Part shown: piece by piece, positions 47,879 to 58,573 of the stretch
Numbering within the stretch: the first letter of the stretch is position 1
Layout: each line of letters starts with the position of its first letter
Source of the DNA: Xestospongia bergquistia
Taxonomy: Eukaryota; Porifera; Demospongiae; Haplosclerida; Petrosiidae
DNA: 64,000 nucleotides
Assembly: GCA_963965975.1 (NCBI GenBank)
Contig: OZ014412.1
Coordinates: 4,590,501 to 4,654,500 of the forward strand
Direction: 5' to 3'
Notes under the pieces: model-generated
What the model saw: only the letters and a program-made list of their open reading frames with translations
The model's database searches: none
What the model was told of the DNA's origin: nothing
Translations under genes and position numbers: made by a program

Positions 47879-50137
47879 ATGGTAGAGAAAGCAGTACCAA
47901 GTACCTCCTCAGCTCTTGAGAAACTAAAGGAACAGCTCACCTGTGCTATATGTCTTGACATCTATACTACCCCCAAGATATTATCATGTTTCCATTCTTT
48001 CTGTCAACAATGTCTGGAGAGTCTACCACAGGATACTCAAGGAGATAACTACATCATCTCTTGCCCTATTTGTCGTCATCATACCCAGTTACCTCATCCA
48101 ACAGGAGTAGATGGCTTTCCTGTAGCATTCCAGATTAACAACCTCAAGGAAGTCTATAATCTAATGAAAAAAATATCAGGACATCAACAGGTAAATTGTG
48201 ATAACTGTACTACAACTAATGCCACAGGTTACTGTAAAGAATGTACCAAGTTTCTCTGTCAAGAATGTATTGATGTTCACAAAAAATTTGCTGCCATTGC
48301 TGATCATATGATAACAAATCTTGATAATTTGGTAACCTCTGCCTCTCAGTTACTCCCAGCGAAGCAGGAAATAAAATGTTCTGAACATAACAAGCCTTTA
48401 GAGATCTTTTGTGAAACATGTCAAGAGGTCATCTGTCAGTATTGTACATTACGTGTTCATAAACATCATGATTATGACTTAGTAAATGCATACTATCCGA
48501 AGCAACACAAAAAATTGGAAACAAGTCTGAAGACAGTTAGTGATAACATTATTGCTGTTACTGATGTCCTAACAGCTCTTACAGATAGAGAAAATGAGAT
48601 CAGAGAGCAAGGAGAAGTCGTCAAAGAGGAGATACATGTCATGGTGAAAGAAATGATTGATGCCCTTCGTCAATCTGAGAGACAGCTGACTAGAGAGGTA
48701 GACACAGTCACTGGTAGTAAACTACAGGTGTTATCAGATCAGAAGAAATCAGCTAAAACAAGATTGATTCAACTGAAAGATTGCCAGGAATTTGTGCAAA
48801 AAAGTCTTGAGATAGGCAGTCCTCAAGAAGTGGTGACATCTACAAAACAAATGATAGAGCATATGAGTCATGTGGTTCAACAAGTTAACATTGAGGACCT
48901 TAATCCTAGAGAACAGACTGATGTCCGCTTTGAGAAAAACAGCAACTTTGTTGATACATTATGTAATATTGGAGATATTGTGTTCTCCTCGCCTATTGCT
49001 CTTCAGCAATGTAAAGTCAAGGTCAATCTTCGTTGTATCAGTATGAATGATAAAATGGTTTCATTTCCATTTTCTATCCAATTTTCTGATTCCAGTCTTC
49101 TTACTGTTCCTTTATCATCACTCAGTTGTAGTGTAGTACCAGTTGATACAACTACACCCATCACAGCTACAGTCACTACCACCACCCATCCTGGAGTTTA
49201 TACAATACATTGTAGTCCTGTAACTCGTGGTCATCATCAAGTTAATGTCCAAGCTAATGATGTCCAAGTTGATAGTACCTCATTAAGGATCCCTTTTAAT
49301 CCCTACCTTAATAACATCACTCCAGTACGTACTATACCTGAACTAAATGGACCATGGGGAGTTACTATGACTGATGATAAACATATTATAGTAAGTGAAG
49401 GAAACAGTAATTGTATCACAGTACTTGATAAAGATGGAAATAAAGTGAACTCTTTTGGTCATATGAATGGAAGAATTGGAAATGCTGAATTCTCTCATCC
49501 TCATGGTGTAGCCATTACTGCAGACAACTTCATTCTTGTTTCTGATAACCACAAGATCCAGAAGATATCTATGGATGGGAATTGTATTACATCAGTTGGT
49601 AAACAAGGTAGTGGACCATTGGAATTTGATGTTCCTTGTGGTATCACCATTTCTCCAACAACTGGACTTATTTACATTGCTGATCGTCTTAACCATCGTG
49701 TACAAGTCTTAAATCCTGATCTAACTTTCTCTCACACATTTGGTTCCAAAGGAACAGCTGAGGGACAATTTGATACACCAAGAAATGTTGCTATTGACAG
49801 ACAAGGGATAGTGTATGTGACTGATACTTTTAATCATCGTATCCAGATATTCACTCCTGATGGACAGTTTCTGTCTCAGTTTGGTACCAAAGGATCAAGT
49901 CCAGGTGGATATGGACGTCCATATGGGATTGCGATAGATGATAACAATCTAGTGTATGTTACAGAAGAATCAAGTCGGTTTTTACCTGGTTATAACTATG
50001 TCGTATGCATCTATGCCACTAATGGTGTGTTTATACGTTATTATGGCAGTCTGAGCATTGGTTGTGGATTAACATTTGACAAAGAAGGATATTTGTATGT
50101 TTGTGATTTTTGTAATAATAGAATAGTTGTGTATTAA
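47879..50137 (+). CDS. TRIM-NHL protein 5
   Basis: Single exon, 752 aa, starting MVEKAVPSTSSALEKLKEQL. RING is complete at residues 22-65 (CAIC, CFHSFCQQC, CPICRHH). B-box 1 (CDNCTTTNATGYCKEC) and B-box 2 (CSEHNKPLEIFCETCQEVIC) follow, then a coiled coil (about 210-345), a filamin-like domain (THPGVYTIHC) and NHL repeats from about 480 (GPWGVTMTDDKHIIVSE). The fourth blade has a normal linker (SSPGGYGRPYGIAIDDNN), but the last lacks it (YYGSLSIGCGLTFDKE). TRIM5 and TRIM6 form a subgroup distinct from the 30-42 kb array. It lies between the inverted SID1 E and F genes. Confidence 0.94.
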   Translation: MVEKAVPSTSSALEKLKEQLTCAICLDIYTTPKILSCFHSFCQQCLESLPQDTQGDNYIISCPICRHHTQLPHPTGVDGFPVAFQINNLKEVYNLMKKISGHQQVNCDNCTTTNATGYCKECTKFLCQECIDVHKKFAAIADHMITNLDNLVTSASQLLPAKQEIKCSEHNKPLEIFCETCQEVICQYCTLRVHKHHDYDLVNAYYPKQHKKLETSLKTVSDNIIAVTDVLTALTDRENEIREQGEVVKEEIHVMVKEMIDALRQSERQLTREVDTVTGSKLQVLSDQKKSAKTRLIQLKDCQEFVQKSLEIGSPQEVVTSTKQMIEHMSHVVQQVNIEDLNPREQTDVRFEKNSNFVDTLCNIGDIVFSSPIALQQCKVKVNLRCISMNDKMVSFPFSIQFSDSSLLTVPLSSLSCSVVPVDTTTPITATVTTTTHPGVYTIHCSPVTRGHHQVNVQANDVQVDSTSLRIPFNPYLNNITPVRTIPELNGPWGVTMTDDKHIIVSEGNSNCITVLDKDGNKVNSFGHMNGRIGNAEFSHPHGVAITADNFILVSDNHKIQKISMDGNCITSVGKQGSGPLEFDVPCGITISPTTGLIYIADRLNHRVQVLNPDLTFSHTFGSKGTAEGQFDTPRNVAIDRQGIVYVTDTFNHRIQIFTPDGQFLSQFGTKGSSPGGYGRPYGIAIDDNNLVYVTEESSRFLPGYNYVVCIYATNGVFIRYYGSLSIGCGLTFDKEGYLYVCDFCNNRIVVY

Positions 50138-50895
50138 TATAATGTTAATAATACAGTCCAATAATTTGAATATAATTTTAATGTTAGTTTATAGACAACA
50201 ATTGACTCTACACACTGTGGCTATTTGCTGTAGTATGCAGGCAATTACTTCATAACAACTACAAGGTTTAGAAGATGTCTGCAGATAGAAATGTATCAGT
50301 AACCAAACCAGTAAACAACTGTATCATCACTATTAGTTATAATATTAATGATAATTAAAATAAATAAAATCTCAAAATCCTCATCTAATTTTTTTCTTTC
50401 ACATTTGGTACTAAAGGATCTGTCAAGGGACAGTTGCATGGGAGATTGATTTATAAGGCTTGTGTATGTGACCATGTGTTTTTTTAGAGGACACACTATA
50501 GCATGCAGCAAAGAGAATACCACTTCAAGAGTAATTGTTTGTAATACTAAGCTAGTAGTGGTGTAATAGCTTGTGTGTCATTTATAAAATGAAAATTAAT
50601 ACGTCAATAAATAATTTAAGACATATGTTACTTTATTGTATTAGATTAAAATTAAGTTGAAATTGAAAGTGATTGATTAAAAGAATTCAGCTTTTGACCA
50701 TATAAGGAAAATAAATTAAGTCTAGTTATAATAACTAGATTAAGATAGATGATGCATTATGACATTTTGCAAATTTTATATATTAGGAGGAGCTGCATGT
50801 ATAATATCTATACTGAGAAAAAAAACTGCATCATAAGCATTCCTGATGTCTACTCAGTTGGGTCATGTGAGGCTAACTCAGCAGAATCTGAGAAG
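50138..50895. other. TRIM5-SID1 F spacer with NHL relic and shared SID1 5' flank
   Basis: About 50384-50490 holds an NHL relic (CACATTTGGTACTAAAGGAT). About 50630-50720 is the inverse of 2100-2210 near SID1 A, so it is 5' flanking DNA shared by the A/E/F SID1 subgroup. 50830-50895 resembles the SID1 E 5' flank. No independent gene is seen. Confidence 0.6.
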
Positions 50896-53800
50896 ATGGT
50901 ATCTTGCTTTCAGTCTTTCTTTATTTTGGTGTTTGTCTCTCTGTTTGCTGTGAGCTTTTCAAAACTGTTCGAATATGAATACATTGACAGCAGTTTATCT
51001 AACGAGAGTCCTACAATACAACTGTTCTTTGGTAGTCCATGTACTAACGAGACTAGGAACATTAAGAAATTCAATACTGATGTTTGGAGAATTAATAATA
51101 CGTTCATTGAGTGCAGTAACAATAGGAGCAGAAATGCAGTAAGTTAATAGTTTGTAGAAGTACACAACACCTCACATGGCGCCATATTCTCTTAAACCAG
51201 TCTCTCCTATCATCTTTATAGAATTCTTCTTGACGTAACTTTACATGACCAGTTACTTTGCAGATTTTTTTCGTACATAATATACTGAACAACTTTTATA
51301 GCTATTTTTCTCCACAGAAATATTTTTTCCTTCTACAGATGTTGTTATTCTTGATACTGTTCATTCTTAATATAGTTTATATGTTTTATATTAGTCTCAT
51401 TCTTATACCTGTAGTTGTCCTCATTCTCATACTTTTCCATTCTCATACTTAGGTGTTTCGTATGAAGACAAAATCTGTTAATGCTACTGAGAGAGACCCA
51501 GTTGTTTTTGTAACTAGAGATGATAGCAATGTCCAAACATGGAAACTACCACTACAATTACAAACGTAATGATATTGTTAATGTATCAAATCTTATCATA
51601 ACTAACCTTTGTACTTTCACTTATTGACTGGATGGATGGATGGCTTGTAGATAGATTGTTAAATGGACAGATGGTTGCTAAAAATCATTGCTTTCATTGT
51701 TTTTCATTTCAGATATTCTACTAGTTTCAATACTTCCTATCGTACAATATGTAGTACTGTGTTTAGAGATAATAATACAAATGAACAAGAAGTTGTTATG
51801 TATATTGATGTCTTTACTAGTAGCTCTGAAGAACTAGAATATGATATTGAAATAGAACCAGTTGATAACTTTGTGTTGAAGTAAGGAATGAGATAAAAAG
51901 ATAGAGAGAAAGATTACATTTTATATAGATTACATAATGAGACAGTTAATGGAACAGTAAGTTTCTATGCTGCAGCAAATGCACCTCAGGTAAAGATCAC
52001 TATTTGATATATGTTAACACATTCTCTGATATAATAGTATTGTATAAATGATCATAATTTGAATTATCTTAACACACTCACTTAGATACATTACTTCAAG
52101 TTTCCAGAAGGATATTCAACTGTTCAGGTTGTAGCTACTTCTCCTAATAAAAGTGGTTGTGCTATTGTATCAGTACAAAATGCTACAGTAAGTAATATTA
52201 GTATTCATTCATCTATTTATCTGTCTGTGTCTCTAGTGTCCAGTAAATGACTTATTACAAAATGCTCGTTCTAAAGGTATCTATCAAACAATGATTACAG
52301 ATGCTTCACTCACTGTTACAGCTGTTAGTACACACATAATAATGTCCAGTTATTTTACTATCATTGTTTTTTCCTTTTTAGCATAAAACAATAGAAGGTG
52401 ATGACTTTTTTATTATTGTTATTGTAGCTGAGGGTTCTCTCTGTCATAAACTAACACAAGCAGACATTACCCTTCCAAATCCATCTGGTGATTTATATCA
52501 TCCTTATTATGTAACACTTACTGTGAAGCCATGGAAACCAGGTACAATACATATTACTATTGTTATGTATTGTTATGTATTATATATATGATATTATGTG
52601 TCATATTAATTTCCTTTATAGCTAGTCAGTATCTTGCACAAATCATTGTTCCTGTAATTTTGTTTAGTTTACTGGGAATTGTTGCTGTCTTTGTATTGTC
52701 TTGCTGTCATTAGTAAGGAATGGATAATAATTTGTTAGTAATGATGAATTAGTTGTTATAGTAATGAATGTTGATAATAATGAATTCTCTTTATTTATTA
52801 GTGGATTTAGACCATTTGTATGTTGTTGTTGTAAGAAAAACAATGAAGAGGATGGTATGGGTTAATAATAATTATCCGCTTGTCCATTAGCTACACATCC
52901 ATCCATTCATCTAACCATCCATCCATCCATTTATCTATCCATTCATCCATCTATCTCTCAAGATTTGACTCAATTAATTGGTGCCGAGCCCAGAGATATT
53001 AGTTACAATACTTTCAATAGAGAAATGGAAGAATCAGAGACTAGAGGTTTTTACTTTAGCAAAAGTTGTGTTATGATCATGCATTTATTTATCTTTCTAT
53101 AGCTGAGGCACCCAGTGAAGGGCCAATCAATGAGGTTAGTTTAAGAAACAGCTGTTACTTTTAATTATTCTCCTCCCACCTTCATCAGAATGAAGGCACA
53201 ATGAAGATCACTAACCAACTACAGACACCTATTTCTGAATTACATAAACGGTACTCTGTGTATGGATGGTGAGTTCCCTTACTCGGACACAAACCATGCA
53301 CACATTCATTTGTCAATCTCTCTAGGAATGCTATAACAGTGGGTATCTTTTATGGACTTCCTGCATTCCAGCTGGTACTAGCAGAACAACTAGTATGTCA
53401 ACCTCTTTATCCATTCATTTCTAATTCATCTGTCCATTTAGATATTAAATAGCAGTGGTGATCAAGATGCTTGTTATTACAATTTCAAATGTTCCCACCC
53501 TCTTGGAGTACTAAGGTTGAGTCAATGACAGCTGTAGATTGTAATGTGATTTTAATATTATTTCGTATAGTTCTTTTAACAGTATTTGGAGTAATATTGG
53601 TTTCGTAATACTGGGATTGACATTTATTGTAATTGTTGGAATTAGGTTAGTGCTAATGTAATGTCAACACACTAGTGATATGAATATTACTATACTATAT
53701 TTGTATTTGTGATCATACTTAATGCATTGTTGATTCTATAGACATTATAAATCTATAGAAGAAAAAAAGAACAATCCTGGAAGATACAACGTAGGCTTAA

Positions 53801-55475
53801 AAATATAAGTTTTCTGTAAAATTTTATTTTTATTTTTAATTTTAGGATTATGGTATTCCTCAATTTTTTGGTATCTATTATGCTATGGGTGAGATCATGT
53901 AATTAATAACTACTTATTTTAATAACTACCTCATCCAGGTGTTGGTTCAATAATTGAGGGATTTATGTCTTCCTTTTATCACATTTGTCCAAGCAGTGAT
54001 AATTTTCAATTTGGTACATGAATATAATCAAAATTATGTCATGATTCTTATTAATAGAGTATATGTTTAATATATATGGTATCTCATATAGACACAGCAT
54101 TCATGTTTATTATTGGTGGACTACTAATTGTTAAGATATTTCAAAGCAGACACTGTGATATTCACTCTGATGCCTTTATTGCCTTCTTCTGTTTTGCCGT
54201 TGTCATTCTTCTAACTTTAATAGGCATAGTAAGAATGAATGGATAGATGGATGGATGGATGGACAAAGGGAATTAATTAAGGATAGATAATGAAATACTT
54301 GGATAAGTTGGATAACAAGCATACAGATTGATATGATAATAGTGATTACAGATATTATTTCTCTAGTATGAAGATTCAAAGGCATACTGGGCAATAAGAG
54401 CAACACTCTTAGTTCTTGTTGTCGTTTCAATTTTAATATTTTGTGTCTCCTTCTATTTTTATCATGATTGGAGAACGGGGCAATGGATAGGTGGGTGTGG
54501 CTTAATAATATTAATGTACATATTTATAATTGTTAGAGTGTGATATGTGCAAGAGAATTTATGAGTGGCTCAAAACTTGCAGAGAACTTAAACTCAGACA
54601 TAAAGTAGGCGGAGTCATATGTTACCATGGAAATCAAAAAACGACTCAACTTCTATTTATTTAGGCAAGATTTGTCAAGATGATAATTACACTGGTAGTT
54701 AACATTGCAGTGTGAGTTAAACTCTTTAATTGACACATAATTACTAAAGATATAAATTGCTACTTTTAGCTCTTTCTGTATGGTATTTTTAAAGAATGAT
54801 GTACCATCAATAGTACTATCACTTTTCATCACCAATTTGCTCTTAATCATTATAATGTATATTATATCTAAAGTATGTAGAAAATATTATTTTTTATTTT
54901 ATTCATGACATATTTTTAGTTCTATTTCAAAGAGCCATGGACAGTATTGCCTTTTGTGTTTCTTGTTATAATGGGACTGTGTTGGCCAGCTGCTTTTTAT
55001 TTCTATTTTAATAATGTTGCTCAATGGAGTGTAAGTTTATATTTATAATTATACTAGTATTGAGTTCAAGTTGTGTTAATCTTGAGTTAAAAGGGTGTTA
55101 GCATTGATAGTCTATTAATGTTGATATAACATGATATTAATAGTGTATTAAGTTCTAATAATCAATTTAGGCATCACCAGCTGAATCACGACAATACAAC
55201 AAAGAGTGTCTATTATTTGATTTCTATGACAACCATGATATCTGGCATTTTATATCTGCACTTGGTCTGTTCTTTTCATTTTTGGTAAGATAGTGACTAC
55301 CTCATTTCATTGTCGTAAAGAAACAATGATTCCAGTTGTGATTAATGTTAATATTCTCATGTACCATTATCATTCACGCTGTACTCATCTCTCTCTCTCT
55401 CTCTCTCTCTAGTTTGTATTAACATTAGATGATGGATTAAAAGATGTAAAAAGAAATAAAATTAATGTCTTTTAA
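50896..55475 (+). CDS. SID1-family transmembrane dsRNA channel, copy F (complete model)
   Basis: Twenty-six GT-AG exons were traced and close exactly to 807 aa (human SIDT1 is about 827). Exons: 50896-51138, 51453-51565, 51713-51880, 51929-51989, 52086-52187, 52237-52323, 52382-52541, 52622-52712, 52802-52854, 52963-53046, 53103-53134, 53189-53268, 53326-53392, 53442-53515, 53571-53645, 53742-53790, 53846-53888, 53939-54013, 54092-54228, 54367-54490, 54537-54604, 54665-54711, 54770-54872, 54920-55030, 55171-55284, 55413-55475. Signal peptide at 1-23, ectodomain to about 311, TM1 at about 318-342, cytosolic loop to about 430, then a multi-pass core. Signatures: [63 protein letters not shown] and FVLTLDDGL. 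Candidate metal-site residues are S538, H542, D553, H771 and H775. Channel or transport function is known for the family; specificity here is unknown. Confidence 0.95.
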
Positions 55476-55514
55476 ATATGATTTGACATGCAGATATTGC
55501 ATATTGTATTAATG

Positions 55515-55645
55515 GTGTGTTAATATTGACTTAACATTATGTTAATAGTGTGTTAATGTTGACTTAAGATTGTGTTAATAGTGTGTTAATGTTGACTTAA
55601 GATTGTGTTAATAGTGTGTTAATGTTGACTTAAGATTGTGTTAAA
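55515..55645. repeat. 33-bp minisatellite 3' of SID1 F
   Basis: Three to four units of GTGTTAATGTTGACTTAAGA plus TTGTGTTAATAGT, the inverse complement of the array beside SID1 E. It starts about 40 bp after the SID1 F stop codon. Confidence 0.95.
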
Positions 55646-55758
55646 TGAAACAATCAGTATATTTTTTGTCTGTGTTCTTTATCTTTTTTTATCAATAAAA
55701 TACAAAATGTGATCAAAACAATCTTTTGTAGTGAAGGTACAAAAGTTGCCACATTATT

Positions 55759-58020
55759 TCAATACACTACTAATTTCTTATTCAAAAAATCACAAACATA
55801 CAAATATCCCTCTCTGTCAAATGTAATTCCATATGGACTATTAAACTGACCCACACTGCTACCATATCCTCCAAAAGATTGTACAAACTGACCATCAGTA
55901 GTGAAGATAGAGATACGATGATTATCCCACTCAGTAATATAAACTAAATTGTTATCATCTATTGTAATTCCTAATGGGTGACCAAGTTGTCCAGCACTAT
56001 ATCCTTTGGTACCAAAACAATACAAAAACTGTCCCTCAGGAGAGAAAGTCTGGATACGATGATTATAAGTATCAGTAACATATACTAATCCTTGTCTGTC
56101 GATAGCAACATCAAATGGATTATTTAATTGTCCCTCAGCTGATCCACGGGTACCAAATTCATGGGAGAAAGATAAATCAGGATTTAAAACTTTTACACGA
56201 TGGTTACAATGGTCTACCATAAAAATATGGCCAGTTTTAGGAGAAACAGTAATACCACGAGGGATATTAAATTCCATTGGTCCACTACCTTGTTTACCAA
56301 CTGATTTAATACACTCCCCATCCATGGATAGCTTCTGGATCTTGTGAAAGTCGTTAGCAACAAGAATTAAGTTGTCTGGAGTAATAACCACACCACGAGG
56401 ATTCAATAACTCAACACTGCCTCTTTCTCCACCTAAAGGACCTAAAGACTTCACTTTGTTTCCATCTCTATCAAGTACTGTGATACAGTTACCCTCCCAC
56501 TCACTTACTATAATATGTCCATCATCAGTTGCAGCAACTCCATAGGGTTTGTTAAGTTCAGTTATAGCACGTATTGGAGTGATATTATCAAGGTAAGGAT
56601 TAAAGGGAATCACTAGTGAGGTGCCATTAAGTTGGACATCATTAACTTGGACATTAATTTGATGATGACCACGAATTACAGGACTACAATGTACTGTATA
56701 CTCTGCAGGATGGGTGGTGGTAGTGACTGTAGCTGTGATGGGTGTAGTTGTATCAGCTACTACACTACAACTGAGTGATGATAGAGGAACAGCAAGAAGA
56801 CTGGAATCAGAAAATTGGATAGATAATGGAAACGATACTGTTTTGCTATTTGTAGTAACGCAATGTTGGCTAATCTCTTTCACTTTGCACTGTTGTGAAA
56901 TATTAGGTGAAAAGAATATAATGTCTCCTAGATGATGCAGAGTATCAACAATCTTGCTGTCTTTCATAAAGTGTACATCAGCTTTCTCTCTAGGATTAAT
57001 CTCTTCAATGTTAACCTGTTGAGTCACATGATTCATACGCTCCATCATTTGTTTTGTAGATGTCACCACTTCTTGAGGACTGCCTATCTCAAGACTTTTT
57101 TGCACAAATTCCTGGCAATCTTTCAGTTGAATCAATCTTGTTTTAGCTGATTTCTTCTGATCTGATAACACCTGTAGTTTACTACCAGTGACTGTGTCCA
57201 CCTCTCTAGTCAGCTGTCTCTCAGATTGATGAAGGACATCAATCATTTCTTCTACCATGATATGTATCTCCTCTTTGACAACTTCTCCTTGTTCTCTGAT
57301 CTCATTTTCTCTATCTGTAAGAGCTGTTAGGACATCAATAACAGCAATGATGTTATCACCAACTGTCTTCAGACTTGTTTCCAATTTTTTGTGTTGTTTC
57401 GGATAGTGTGCATTTACTAAGTCATAATCATGATGTTTATGAACACGTAATGTACAATACTGACAGATAACCTCTTGACATGTTTCACAAAAGATCTCTA
57501 AAGGCTTATTATGTTCAGAACATTTTATTTCCTGCTTCGCTGGGAGCAATTGAGAGGCAGAGGTTACTAAATTATCAAGATTTGTTATCATATGATCAGC
57601 AATGGCAGCAAATTTTTTGTGAACATCGATACATTTTTGACAGAGAAACTTGGCACATTCTTTACAGTAACCTGTGGCATTAGTTGTAGTACAGTTATCA
57701 CAGGTTACCTGTTGATGTCCTGACACTTTTGTCATCAGATTGTAGACCTCCTTGAGGTTGTTAATCTGGAAGGCTACAGGAAAGTCAGCTACTCCTGTTG
57801 GATGAGGTAACTGGGTATGATGACGACAAGTGGGACAAGAGATGGTGTAGTTATTTTCTTGAGTATCCTGTGGTAGACTCTCCAGGCATTGTTGACAGAA
57901 AGAATGAAAACATGATAATATCTTGGGGGAGGTATAGAGGTCAAGACAGATAGCACAAGTGAGCTGTTCCTTTAGTTTCTCAAGAGCTGAGGAGGTACTT
58001 GGTACTGCTTTCTCTACCAT
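55759..58020 (-). CDS. TRIM-NHL protein 6
   Basis: Single exon, 753 aa, starting MVEKAVPSTSSALEKLKEQL. RING complete (CAIC, CFHSFCQQC, CPTCRHH), B-box 1 (CDNCTTTNATGYCKEC), B-box 2 (CSEHNKPLEIFCETC), coiled coil, filamin-like domain (THPAEYTVHC) and six regular NHL blades. Each blade has a GQ(L/F)-x-x-P linker (SAEGQLNNPFDVAID, SAGQLGHPLGITID, SSVGQFNSPYGITFD). It therefore looks like the least altered propeller of the family here, a useful reference for the remodelled C-termini of TRIM1-TRIM5. It lies tail-to-tail with SID1 F (283 bp between stops) and its 5' flank resembles TRIM5's. Confidence 0.95.
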   Translation of the reverse strand: MVEKAVPSTSSALEKLKEQLTCAICLDLYTSPKILSCFHSFCQQCLESLPQDTQENNYTISCPTCRHHTQLPHPTGVADFPVAFQINNLKEVYNLMTKVSGHQQVTCDNCTTTNATGYCKECAKFLCQKCIDVHKKFAAIADHMITNLDNLVTSASQLLPAKQEIKCSEHNKPLEIFCETCQEVICQYCTLRVHKHHDYDLVNAHYPKQHKKLETSLKTVGDNIIAVIDVLTALTDRENEIREQGEVVKEEIHIMVEEMIDVLHQSERQLTREVDTVTGSKLQVLSDQKKSAKTRLIQLKDCQEFVQKSLEIGSPQEVVTSTKQMMERMNHVTQQVNIEEINPREKADVHFMKDSKIVDTLHHLGDIIFFSPNISQQCKVKEISQHCVTTNSKTVSFPLSIQFSDSSLLAVPLSSLSCSVVADTTTPITATVTTTTHPAEYTVHCSPVIRGHHQINVQVNDVQLNGTSLVIPFNPYLDNITPIRAITELNKPYGVAATDDGHIIVSEWEGNCITVLDRDGNKVKSLGPLGGERGSVELLNPRGVVITPDNLILVANDFHKIQKLSMDGECIKSVGKQGSGPMEFNIPRGITVSPKTGHIFMVDHCNHRVKVLNPDLSFSHEFGTRGSAEGQLNNPFDVAIDRQGLVYVTDTYNHRIQTFSPEGQFLYCFGTKGYSAGQLGHPLGITIDDNNLVYITEWDNHRISIFTTDGQFVQSFGGYGSSVGQFNSPYGITFDREGYLYVCDFLNKKLVVY

Positions 58021-58344
58021 AATAAACTGTATATGATCACTAGAGATCTCAATTACAATAAAATAGTTGGAGAAAATGATTGATACAAAGAGAGAGAGAT
58101 CAATATTTTTTGCTCCCTTTTGTGACCATACAAGGAAATAAAAATTTTACCATTGAATACAGATCAGATAACCTCTTGATAATGGTAATAAGAATTGTAA
58201 AAACTGTCTATTGAAAGATTGAACAATGTAGTGAATGGACTGGTCTGTAGTAATTATATACTATATACTATATTTTAAGTACTATTAATACCAACTACTA
58301 AGGGTTTCTTAATTTTATGTACAGTATGTACTGATGTGTGTTAT

Positions 58345-58531
58345 CAGGGAATCATTAATGAGGTACTATCAAACTGAACATCATTAACTTGGACTAAATG
58401 TATTGTATACACTCCAGGATGTGTGGTGGTAGTGACTTTAGCTGTGATGGGTGTAGTTGTACCAACTGGTACTACACTACAACTGAGTGATGATAGAGGA
58501 ACAGTAAGAAGACTGGAATTAAAAAATGCCA
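58345..58531 (-). pseudogene. TRIM filamin-domain relic
   Basis: A 187-bp minus-strand fragment encodes SSLLTVPLSSLSCSVVPVG up to THPGVYTIH, then VNDVQFDSTSL. It has a small internal deletion before VQVND and nothing on either side. It lies between the TRIM6 start and the MMAA stop. Confidence 0.9.
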
Positions 58532-58573
58532 AATTGGGAATGTGAACATATTAAAAATATTCATTCAAACTAT

